A DNA stretch of 64,000 nt from positions 62,001-126,000 of the forward strand of contig NZ_CAMVDO010000007.1 in NCBI RefSeq assembly GCF_947166265.1, given 5' to 3'. Under the pieces are notes generated by a model that worked only from the letters and a program-made list of their open reading frames with translations, had not been told where the DNA came from and searched no databases. Below, piece by piece: positions 40,318 through 47,430 of the stretch; positions within the stretch are counted from its first letter, which is position 1; each line of letters begins with the position of its first letter. The stretch is from an uncultured Fibrobacter sp. Lineage in GTDB: Bacteria; Fibrobacterota; Fibrobacteria; Fibrobacterales; Fibrobacteraceae. The translations under genes were made by a program, and so were the position numbers.

Positions 40318-40803
40318 ATGTTGATTTCTGCAATAGTCGCAATTTCTCAGAACAACGTCATCGGGCGTGACGGACACTTGCCGTGGCACCTGTCCGCCGA
40401 TCTCAAGCGATTCAAGGCGATTACGACGGGGCATTCGATTGTGCTTGGCCGTAAGAATTATGACGATATCGGACGGCCACTCCCGAACCGCACCAATTAC
40501 GTGCTGACGCGCAATGCGGCGTTCGAGGCTCCGGGCTGCATCGTGTGTGGCAATCTTTCGCAGGCGATTGAATCTGCCCGCGCCGCCCACGAGACGGAAT
40601 GCTTTATCATTGGCGGCGCGGCGGTCTACCGCGAGGCGATGCCTCTGGTGCAGAAACTTTATGTGACGCGAGTCCTCGCCGATGTCGAAGGTGACGTGCT
40701 GTTCCCCGAATGGGGCGACGGCTGGCATAAGGTGAGCGAAGAAAAATTTGACGCCGACGAAAAGAACGATTATCCGACGATTTTCGAGGTATGGGAGCGT
40801 TAG
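40318..40803 (+). CDS. folA: Dihydrofolate reductase
   Basis: A 161-residue DHFR: reduces dihydrofolate with NADPH. Motifs: AISQNNVIGRDGHLPWHL with the Trp of the active-site loop, LKRFKAITTGHSIVLGRKNYD, FIIGGAAVYREAM and the C-terminal YPTIFEVWER. ATG 40318 follows GGAG; the longer frame from 40249 overlaps thyA and is rejected. It forms a unit with thyA (35-base gap), the standard dTMP cycle pair. Confidence 0.96.
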   Translation: MLISAIVAISQNNVIGRDGHLPWHLSADLKRFKAITTGHSIVLGRKNYDDIGRPLPNRTNYVLTRNAAFEAPGCIVCGNLSQAIESARAAHETECFIIGGAAVYREAMPLVQKLYVTRVLADVEGDVLFPEWGDGWHKVSEEKFDADEKNDYPTIFEVWER

Positions 40804-40804
40804 T

Positions 40805-42529
40805 TTGGCTGAACAGAGAAATAAACATCGGCAACATGGAGCTGTAACGACCTTACTTGTCGTTGGGCTTTTGTTCCTGTTTGTTGTTTTTCTGCTGCAG
40901 CTTCGCTCCAATGGTGTTGCCTCTGATATGGTGCGGCTCGATAAGGGCTGGTCCATTACATACAAAGGTGAAACCTCTTCGGTCGAAAATTTGATCGACT
41001 ATACGTACCCCAAGAATCTTGCTTCGTTTGATTCGCTTGTATTTGAAGGCGATTTCCTCGGAGAAACTTCAAAGCACACCTTACTTCGTTTCCGAACATA
41101 TCATTGTCTCGTTTCGGTTTATGAGGATGGTCATAAGATTTACTCTTATGGAGTGGAGCAGACGGGCACCTATTTTGTAGGGAGCGGGTACCATTATGTG
41201 TATCTGGAGCCTGGTGCAAATAAGCATCTTAGGATTGTCCTGACGGAGTTGGTTGATGGTCGCAAGTTGACGGTTGCCGGTGTTGAAGTTTTACCGATTG
41301 AGTATGCGTTAAGTGACTATTCGGCACGTCACATATTTGCCTTGATGGTGGGAATTTTCTTGGTGCTGTTCGGCGTCCTTGCGATGCTGATTAGCCTTGC
41401 GACTCATTTTTTCAGCATCAACAATTTCCGCCTGCTGATGATAGGTCTTCTGTCGTTTTTGCTTGGTACATGGACGTTGTGCTATACGAAACTGATACAG
41501 ATTGTTTCGTTTAATTTCTTTGTCAATACGACTCTGGAATACTTCTGTCTTTATTTTGCGCCGCTTCCATTTACGCTGATGCTTTGGGATATGCATCGCG
41601 GGCAACTTTCCCGCTGGAAAAGGAATTGCTTTATAGGCTTGATTGCCTACGAAATCATTTTCTTGCTTACAACATTGACTCTTCATTTAAAGGGAATTGT
41701 TTTTTATCCGAATACGCTTCTGGGTTTCCATGCGAGCGCCCTGCTTTGTTTTGCTTTCTTTATTTTCGGAGGATTCTTCTATAATAGGAAGATGAACCGT
41801 TCGGAAAGGATTCTGGCCCGTGGTGTTGTCGTTTTCGTTGTAGCGGTAGTTTTGGATGTGGTTCGTTTCAATTTAGACCGATTTATTTCGGTGGATTCGC
41901 CTATTCTTGAAACTACGCTGATTCCTTTTGGTACGCTCATTTTTGTATTGCTTCTAGTTCAGAGCTACTTGGTATATCTGTTCTTTATTTTGGAAGACCG
42001 CGCCGAAAAGGGCGCCCTTGCGGTGATGGCCTATAAGGATGCCTTGACTGGGCTTTATAACCGAGCCAAGTGTCAGCAGATATTTGAAGTGCTCGACAAG
42101 GGCTATAGCGATTATGCAATCGTCAGTATCGACCTGAATGGACTTAAGCTTGCTAATGATAACCACGGACACAATGCCGGAGATGCGCTTATTAAAACTT
42201 TTGCGATTGTGCTCAAGGACGCTTTTGCTGGAATTGGAACCGCGATTCGCGTCGGTGGTGACGAATTTTTGGCGATTGTCCGGAGCGAGCATGTTTCCGA
42301 AGTGGATGCTTCGCTTGCCAAGATGGCGGAACTCCAGAAAACACGCAGCTTGGGCTTGCCGGTTCCTCTGGAAGCCGCTTACGGTATTGCTTACAGGCAT
42401 GAACTGCTTAAAGACGATTTTAACGAATCCGAAGAAAATAGAATCGATGCTGAAAAAGTCTACCATTTGGCGGATGAACGCATGTACGCGATGAAGGCTT
42501 CGATGAAGTCGAACCTTGTTCGCAAATAG
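40805..42529 (+). CDS. 7TM sensor diguanylate cyclase (GGDEF)
   Basis: A 574-residue membrane signalling protein. TTG 40805, with GGGAG upstream, starts one base after folA. The order is: one transmembrane helix (about 13-33), an extracytoplasmic beta-rich sensor (about 35-165, resembling 7TMR-DISM extracellular domains), seven helices (about 175-395), and a GGDEF domain (about 410-570) with VGGDEFLAI intact, so c-di-GMP synthesis is expected. No autoinhibitory RxxD was noticed before GGDEF. The ligand is unknown. Its overlap in frame with folA suggests shared transcription. Confidence 0.85.
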   Translation: MAEQRNKHRQHGAVTTLLVVGLLFLFVVFLLQLRSNGVASDMVRLDKGWSITYKGETSSVENLIDYTYPKNLASFDSLVFEGDFLGETSKHTLLRFRTYHCLVSVYEDGHKIYSYGVEQTGTYFVGSGYHYVYLEPGANKHLRIVLTELVDGRKLTVAGVEVLPIEYALSDYSARHIFALMVGIFLVLFGVLAMLISLATHFFSINNFRLLMIGLLSFLLGTWTLCYTKLIQIVSFNFFVNTTLEYFCLYFAPLPFTLMLWDMHRGQLSRWKRNCFIGLIAYEIIFLLTTLTLHLKGIVFYPNTLLGFHASALLCFAFFIFGGFFYNRKMNRSERILARGVVVFVVAVVLDVVRFNLDRFISVDSPILETTLIPFGTLIFVLLLVQSYLVYLFFILEDRAEKGALAVMAYKDALTGLYNRAKCQQIFEVLDKGYSDYAIVSIDLNGLKLANDNHGHNAGDALIKTFAIVLKDAFAGIGTAIRVGGDEFLAIVRSEHVSEVDASLAKMAELQKTRSLGLPVPLEAAYGIAYRHELLKDDFNESEENRIDAEKVYHLADERMYAMKASMKSNLVRK

Positions 42530-42591
42530 CGATTCGTTTTGAACTTTAGCTAACTATAGATTAAACCTATCTCATTTCGCATAATTTTTTC

Positions 42592-42597
42592 TAAATT
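42592..42597 (+). promoter_or_regulatory. -10 hexamer (TAAATT) near the metX-metW start
   Basis: TAAATT with ATG 42605 seven bases downstream (another in-frame ATG at 42599 lies inside the spacer). No Shine-Dalgarno. It fits the leaderless set with one base difference. Confidence 0.4.
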
Positions 42598-42604
42598 TAT
42601 GCGT

Positions 42605-44407
42605 ATGAGTGATTTTTTGCATAAAAATAGCGTTGGTCCCGTTGTTCCCCAGACTTTTACAAAAGATTATGGCGAACAGGGCTTCAAGCTGGAAAGCGGC
42701 AAGACCCTTCCGGCTCTTGAAATACGCTATGAGACGTACGGCACCTTGAACGCCGAACGCAACAATGTCATCTGGGTTTGTTCCCCCTTGACGGCCGATG
42801 CACATGTGGCCGGCTATTATACCGTTGAAGATCGTAAACCCGGCTGGTGGGATGCCTTGATTGGTCCTGGTAAACCGGTCGATACGGACAAGTTTTTTGT
42901 CGTATGCAGCAACATTCTCGGTGGCTGCAAGGGAACGACTGGCCCCGCAAGCATCAATCCGCGGACAGGCAAACCCTACGGTAGTACTTTCCCGACAATC
43001 ACCATCGGCGATATGGTGAATGCCCAGCGAGAACTCGCCAAGGGGCTCGGCATTGATCAGCTCTGCTGTGTCATCGGTGGTTCGATGGGTGGTTTCCAGG
43101 CCATGAAGTGGGCCATTTATTATCCAGACCTTGTTCGTCGCTGTGTCGTGATAGCAAGTTCGCCTCGCTTCAGCAGTCAGGCGCTCGGCTTTGAAATTGT
43201 CGCCCGTGACATCATCACGCAAGACCCGAATTATAATGGGGGAGACTACTACGAGTCCGCCCATCCGGATGTCGGTCTTTCGAATGCCCGCAAGTTGGCG
43301 CACATTACTTACCTCAGCGCCGTGGGTATGGAACAGAAGTTCAAGCGTGCGCAGGACCAGGAAAGCAGAAGTCATGCGGTGACTTACAGCACTCCGTTTG
43401 ACTTGGATCTTCCGCTTGAAAGTTACCTGCGTTACCAGGGCGCGAAGTTCGTAGACCGTTTTGATGCGAACAGCTACCTGCATATTGCGCATGCCACCGA
43501 CAGCTTTGATCTTGAAACGGAATACGGTTCCCTGGAAAATGCATTCAAGGGAGTGAAGGCTGAATTCCTGAATGTGAACCTGAGTACTGACTGGCTTTTC
43601 CCGCCGCATGAATCGCGCCGAATTACAAGTGCACTTTTGAATGCGGGTAAAACGGTGACGAGCCTTGAACTCGATACGCAGTTCGGTCACGATGGATTCC
43701 TCATCGAAGTCGGCGACCTCGGAAAGGCCGTGGGCCGTTTCCTGGATTCCAAGATTATTCCGACAGCGACTGATACGCAGGTGATGCCGGTGTTCCACGA
43801 TACCGAAGACTTCGACTACATCGGAAGCCTTGTCAAAGAAAACAGCAAGGTGCTCGACCTCGGCTGCGGTAACGGCGAACTGCTCGATTACCTGAACAAG
43901 AAAAAGCATGTCGAAGTGCTCGGAATCGAACGTAACTTCAAGAGCATCATGGACTGCCTTGAAAACGATGTCCCCGTGATTCAGCGTGACCTCGACGAAA
44001 GTGGCGTCCGTGACTTTAAGGATGGAAGTTTCGACTATGCCATTATCAACCGCACCATTCAAGAGATTCGTGACCCGGTGGCGTTGTTGAACGAACTCTT
44101 GCGTGTGGCCAAGCGAGCCATTGTGACCTTCCCGAATTTCGGTCACTGGACAACCCGTGGAAGCCTGATGCTGCGTGGACGCATGCCGAAGTCCAAGGAA
44201 CTGCCTTATGAATGGTATGACACGCCGAACATCCGCGTGCTCACGCTCAAAGATTTCTATACTCTTTGTGAAAAGGAAGGCTTGAAAGTCGAAACCATTC
44301 ATTACCAGAACGAACACAAGTTCAGCAAGATCCTGACGGCCATCGGCCTCACGACCTTTGGTGCTGAACACGTGATAGCTATGGTGAGCAAAAAGTCGCA
44401 AGCATGA
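42605..44407 (+). CDS. MetX-MetW fusion: homoserine O-acetyltransferase plus methyltransferase-like domain
   Basis: A 600-residue fusion. Residues about 1-385 are homoserine O-acetyltransferase (alpha/beta hydrolase): nucleophile elbow GGSMGGFQ, the Asp in LSTDWLFPP and the His in FGHDGFL form the triad, giving O-acetylhomoserine for methionine synthesis. Residues about 405-598 are MetW, a class I methyltransferase-like protein (VLDLGCGNGELLDYL). MetX and MetW are usually separate neighbouring genes, and MetW supports MetX activity in some bacteria, so fusion fixes a 1:1 ratio. The alternative start ATG 42599 adds two residues. Confidence 0.9.
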   Translation: MSDFLHKNSVGPVVPQTFTKDYGEQGFKLESGKTLPALEIRYETYGTLNAERNNVIWVCSPLTADAHVAGYYTVEDRKPGWWDALIGPGKPVDTDKFFVVCSNILGGCKGTTGPASINPRTGKPYGSTFPTITIGDMVNAQRELAKGLGIDQLCCVIGGSMGGFQAMKWAIYYPDLVRRCVVIASSPRFSSQALGFEIVARDIITQDPNYNGGDYYESAHPDVGLSNARKLAHITYLSAVGMEQKFKRAQDQESRSHAVTYSTPFDLDLPLESYLRYQGAKFVDRFDANSYLHIAHATDSFDLETEYGSLENAFKGVKAEFLNVNLSTDWLFPPHESRRITSALLNAGKTVTSLELDTQFGHDGFLIEVGDLGKAVGRFLDSKIIPTATDTQVMPVFHDTEDFDYIGSLVKENSKVLDLGCGNGELLDYLNKKKHVEVLGIERNFKSIMDCLENDVPVIQRDLDESGVRDFKDGSFDYAIINRTIQEIRDPVALLNELLRVAKRAIVTFPNFGHWTTRGSLMLRGRMPKSKELPYEWYDTPNIRVLTLKDFYTLCEKEGLKVETIHYQNEHKFSKILTAIGLTTFGAEHVIAMVSKKSQA

Positions 44408-44477
44408 AGCTGCGACGATTGCGAGAGTGTGCGATGAAAGAGCGAACGGTCATATAGGTGAGCAAAAAGTAGTTGCG

Positions 44478-44512
44478 ACGTCATCGCGAGGAGCGTAGCG
44501 ACGTGGCGATCT
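44478..44512. repeat. Dispersed intergenic repeat, GTCATCGCGAG type
   Basis: GTCATCGCGAGGAGCGTAGC followed by GACGTGGCGATCT; the ATCGC and GCGAT ends can pair. Related to 8724. Just upstream, GGTGAGCAAAAAGT from the metX-metW end is repeated at 44457-44470. Confidence 0.65.
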
Positions 44513-44536
44513 CTAGTAGAATGTAAAGGAATGAAT

Positions 44537-45418
44537 ATGGCAATCTTATCGATGACGGGTTTTGGGAAGAGTGAATCAATGTACCAGGGTGCAAGCTGCG
44601 TGATTGAAGTCCGCAGCGTGAACAACCGTTTCCTGGATATCTCGTGCAAGTTGCCGAAGAACTTGGCCTACCTCGAAAACAGTTTCAAGAATCAAATCAA
44701 GGAAAAGCTGGTTCGCGGTTCGGTGATCTTTAGCATTACGCTTGGTGCAGGCACCGGCGGCAACATCCCCGTTTCTTACAATGAAGCGGCCATCGAAAAG
44801 TTTGTCGAAATTACGCATGCCATGCAGCTCAAGTATCATGTCGCAGGAGTGATTTCCTTGGAGCATATTCTTGCTCTTCCTGAAGTCTTGCAATTCACCG
44901 ATGCCGACGCCGATTCCGAGGCTCTTGAAAAACATCTTGCTGCCGAACTCGACAAGGCGCTTGACCAGGTGAACGAGATGCGAGCCAAGGAAGGAGCGAA
45001 TCTTGCTGCCGATCTCGAAATTCGCGTCAACCATCTGAATAACGTCCTCGACAAGATCGAAGTTCTTGATCCGCAACGAATCGAGGTCTGGAAAGACAAG
45101 TTCAAGGAACGCATCAATGTGCTCTTGAAGGATTCTGAAATCGACGAAGTCCGCCTGTTGCAAGAAGCCTGCATCATGGCCGACAAGCTCGACATCCACG
45201 AAGAGATTACGCGTTTCCGCAGCCATAACAAGCTTTTCCTGAACGCCCTCAAAGAAGGCGGTGCGCAGGGTAAGAACCTCGGTTTCATTCTGCAGGAAAT
45301 GGGCCGCGAGGCGAATACGCTCGGTACCAAGTGCCAAAGCGCAGATATTGCCGCTCTTGCTATCGAACTCAAGAACGAGGTCGAATGCATCCGCGAACAG
45401 AGTCTTAACATCGCATAA
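44537..45418 (+). CDS. YicC-family endoribonuclease-like protein
   Basis: A 293-residue YicC/YloC protein. The signature MTGFGKSE opens the protein, followed by EVRSVNNRFLDISCKLP, and the C-terminal DUF1732 region carries LGFILQEMGREANTLGTKC and IELKNEVECIREQSLNI. E. coli YicC acts on small-RNA decay, reported as an endoribonuclease; that role is transferred by homology. AAAGGA is six bases before ATG 44537; ATG 44531 would abut it. It lies upstream of the DUF5683 gene. Confidence 0.92.
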   Translation: MAILSMTGFGKSESMYQGASCVIEVRSVNNRFLDISCKLPKNLAYLENSFKNQIKEKLVRGSVIFSITLGAGTGGNIPVSYNEAAIEKFVEITHAMQLKYHVAGVISLEHILALPEVLQFTDADADSEALEKHLAAELDKALDQVNEMRAKEGANLAADLEIRVNHLNNVLDKIEVLDPQRIEVWKDKFKERINVLLKDSEIDEVRLLQEACIMADKLDIHEEITRFRSHNKLFLNALKEGGAQGKNLGFILQEMGREANTLGTKCQSADIAALAIELKNEVECIREQSLNIA

Positions 45419-45424
45419 GTATTC

Positions 45425-46474
45425 ATGTCGATGCGCATCTTTCTGGCATTCTTAATTTCGGCGGTATTCTCGATGACCGCCTATGCCGAAGATGCGCAAA
45501 ATTCCTTGGTTACCACCGCTGTTGAAACGGGGGCGGCAAACAAGTCCGATGCTACGCAGGATTCTATTGTTCCTGCAGATCCTCTGCAGAAGGGAAAGAC
45601 GGGCATTGTTGCAATCGATACGCTTACGGTGAACGAATGGGACATTCCTACGGAACGCAATTCTTTACCGCTTACAATGCTGTTTGCCATTTTCCCTGGC
45701 GGTGGTCAGATTTACACGGAACACTATGTCCGTGGCGGATTCATTTCGGCGATTGAACTATTGCTGCTTTACGAGGTAACTTCGAACAAGAGCTACCAGA
45801 ACCGTCGTGTCAAGGAACAGGCGGAACCTTTCCAGGATTCCGTTTCTTACTACACCAAGATGCTGATTGACCATGCCTCTGACCGTGACAGTCTTCAGTT
45901 CTATCACGAAAAACGTGCTGAATTTGTGGGCCGCGTTCACGAAAAGAGCGACAAGAAAATGGAACAAGAGGACCTGCGAAAAGCTGAAATTGCCTGGATG
46001 TACGGCCTTTACCTATACAGCTTTTTCGATGCGTTTGGAATCTGGTACAACAACAATTATCGAAGCACCGAACTTAGAAGTATGAAAACGGCCCTGCTGT
46101 GGTCCATTATCCCCGGATTTGGGCAGATGTACAACCGTGAATTCGGAAAGATGGGCCTTTTGTACATGGCCATCATCGGTGCGTCGACCAGTATCTGGAC
46201 TTCGCAGAATATGGTGGAATACTATTTGGACCGTAAGCACTTTGTGGAAAAGGAAAGTGAAACTTCCGAAGAATACGAACGTGTTGTAGAACGTGTGACG
46301 TATTACCGCAAGAACCGTAACCAATATATATGGGCGCTTGCCCTGATATATCTTTATTCCATTGGCGATGCCGCTGTCGATGCGTTATTGAGCGATTTTG
46401 ATAGCCCGATGCATTTGGCTGTACTTCCGCGGCTTGAAGGTGGCGTACAGGCTTTAATGTCATTTGATTTTTAA
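45425..46474 (+). CDS. DUF5683 secreted/membrane protein
   Basis: A 349-residue protein with signal peptide (cleavage near AYA-EDA) and the DUF5683 pattern: a Gly-rich hydrophobic turn FAIFPGGGQIYTEHY and a second WSIIPGFGQMYNREFGK, each leading into transmembrane helices. Such proteins are common in Bacteroidota/Fibrobacteres and of unknown role. Two adjacent ATG codons (45425, 45431) are possible starts. The TPGGGQ-type repeats suggest a symmetric membrane protein. A convergent phosphatase gene lies 12 bases away. Confidence 0.75.
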   Translation: MSMRIFLAFLISAVFSMTAYAEDAQNSLVTTAVETGAANKSDATQDSIVPADPLQKGKTGIVAIDTLTVNEWDIPTERNSLPLTMLFAIFPGGGQIYTEHYVRGGFISAIELLLLYEVTSNKSYQNRRVKEQAEPFQDSVSYYTKMLIDHASDRDSLQFYHEKRAEFVGRVHEKSDKKMEQEDLRKAEIAWMYGLYLYSFFDAFGIWYNNNYRSTELRSMKTALLWSIIPGFGQMYNREFGKMGLLYMAIIGASTSIWTSQNMVEYYLDRKHFVEKESETSEEYERVVERVTYYRKNRNQYIWALALIYLYSIGDAAVDALLSDFDSPMHLAVLPRLEGGVQALMSFDF

Positions 46475-46486
46475 TAAGGTTTGATT

Positions 46487-47104
46487 TTATCCAATCTTTA
46501 AGGGCGGCATCGGAATTCCATCGTGGATTTTTTTGAACGTCCCATGGAAGTGTCCGTCGGCATCCCTAGAAAATTCAAAGCGCGTCACCATGGCATAGCT
46601 GAACGCCCCTTCCACGAACTGGTTGTCGGGGAGTCCACAGGCAAAGTGCTGGAGGGCTGCAATCACGCCGGCATGCGTAATCCATAAAAATTCGCCATTG
46701 TCATCGAGCGTGTCCAGCAGGGACTGAACACGTCGGTCAATATCGTGGAAACTTTCTCCATCTTTGAATCGGTAGCCGCGCAGGTCTCGCATCCAGGCTT
46801 GCATTTCCTCTCGTGGGACGACCGTAAGCTTTTGACCTTCCCAGGAACCAAAGTTCATCTCGATAATCTCGTCGCGCTTTTCCATAGAAAGCCCGGTCAC
46901 TTTTTCGGCTTTTTCTGCTAGTCTTAGGCAACGGAGGAGTGGACTTGTAAACATCCGCGTCGGTTTTGCTCCTGCATTGACCAATGCTTCAAGAGCGCCG
47001 TCACTTTCACCTTCAAATGTGGGGGATACATCAAAATCAAGCCTGCCGTAGCAGACATCGTTTGGATTGTAGGGCTTTGTGTGGCGGATTGTCCAAAGTA
47101 TCAT
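46487..47104 (-). CDS. Histidine phosphatase family protein
   Basis: A 205-residue phosphoglycerate-mutase-like phosphatase. The catalytic RHTKP is near the N terminus (residues 7-11), TSPLLRCLRLAE and EMNFGSWEGQ supply the phosphate pocket, and ITHAGVIAAL holds the second His. It looks close to alpha-ribazole phosphatase (CobC) in size and motif, but no cobalamin genes are nearby, so the substrate is open. No ribosome binding site is obvious; it lies downstream of the small-RNA terminator and may partly depend on its read-through. Confidence 0.85.
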   Translation of the reverse strand: MILWTIRHTKPYNPNDVCYGRLDFDVSPTFEGESDGALEALVNAGAKPTRMFTSPLLRCLRLAEKAEKVTGLSMEKRDEIIEMNFGSWEGQKLTVVPREEMQAWMRDLRGYRFKDGESFHDIDRRVQSLLDTLDDNGEFLWITHAGVIAALQHFACGLPDNQFVEGAFSYAMVTRFEFSRDADGHFHGTFKKIHDGIPMPPLKIG

Positions 47105-47112
47105 CTTGTTGT

Positions 47113-47137
47113 GTCATCCTGAGCTTGCGAAGGATCC
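47113..47137. repeat. Dispersed intergenic repeat, GTCATCCTGAG type
   Basis: GTCATCCTGAGC then TTGCGAAGGATCC: the GGATC..and GTCATCC arms are partly complementary. It sits in the 5' region of the phosphatase gene. Confidence 0.6.
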
Positions 47138-47142
47138 AAATT

Positions 47143-47165
47143 AAAAAAGCAACCTTGGGGGTTGC
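47143..47165 (-). terminator. Rho-independent terminator after the small RNA
   Basis: GCAACC (47149-47154) with GGTTGC (47160-47165); on the minus strand the hairpin is followed by TTTTTT. It ends the small RNA transcript. Confidence 0.8.
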
Positions 47166-47172
47166 AAAAAAA

Positions 47173-47267
47173 TCCTAGGCGACCTGAGCACATAAAAATT
47201 CACAAGTCCGTTGCTGCTTTCGCCCTGGCGAGTTGCCCGCAAATAGTCATTGCGCAGGGCCTAGGAC
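47173..47267 (-). ncRNA. ffs: Small structured RNA, probable signal recognition particle RNA
   Basis: An about 95-base RNA with its own strong promoter and terminator. Its ends pair (TCCTAGG at 47260-47266 with CCTAGGA at 47173-47179), giving one long hairpin. The apical part reads CCAGGGCGAAAGCAGCA (47212-47228): CAGG and AGCA flanking a short stem with a GNRA tetraloop, the arrangement of the SRP-RNA binding site for Ffh. The stem between them is one pair shorter than in E. coli 4.5S RNA, so I am less sure of the identity than of the RNA itself. No coding sequence fits. Confidence 0.65.
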
Positions 47268-47272
47268 TTCTA

Positions 47273-47302
47273 AATATAGAAAAAATTCGTGATATTTGTC
47301 AA
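47273..47302 (-). promoter_or_regulatory. Strong sigma-70 promoter of the small RNA
   Basis: Minus strand: TTGACA (47297-47302), 18 bases, TATATT (47273-47278). Transcription would start about seven bases on, at the first paired base of the RNA. Confidence 0.8.
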
Positions 47303-47430
47303 ATAAAAAAACATTATTGACTTTTTATCAATAAAAAAGCCTTTAAATGTGAAAAAAAAGTAACCTTTGTAAAGAATATTATTTATTTTTTATGGTGGAG
47401 TGCAAGAACCTGTTTCTGCAGGGGGATATT

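Noticed and set aside
42572-44401. 609-aa minus-strand frame opposite metX-metW
   Set aside because: Complete MetX and MetW motifs lie on the plus strand; this is a shadow frame.
47173-47267. 6S RNA or riboswitch for the phosphatase gene
   Set aside because: Too short for 6S RNA, has its own promoter and terminator, and the CAGG..AGCA core fits SRP RNA better.
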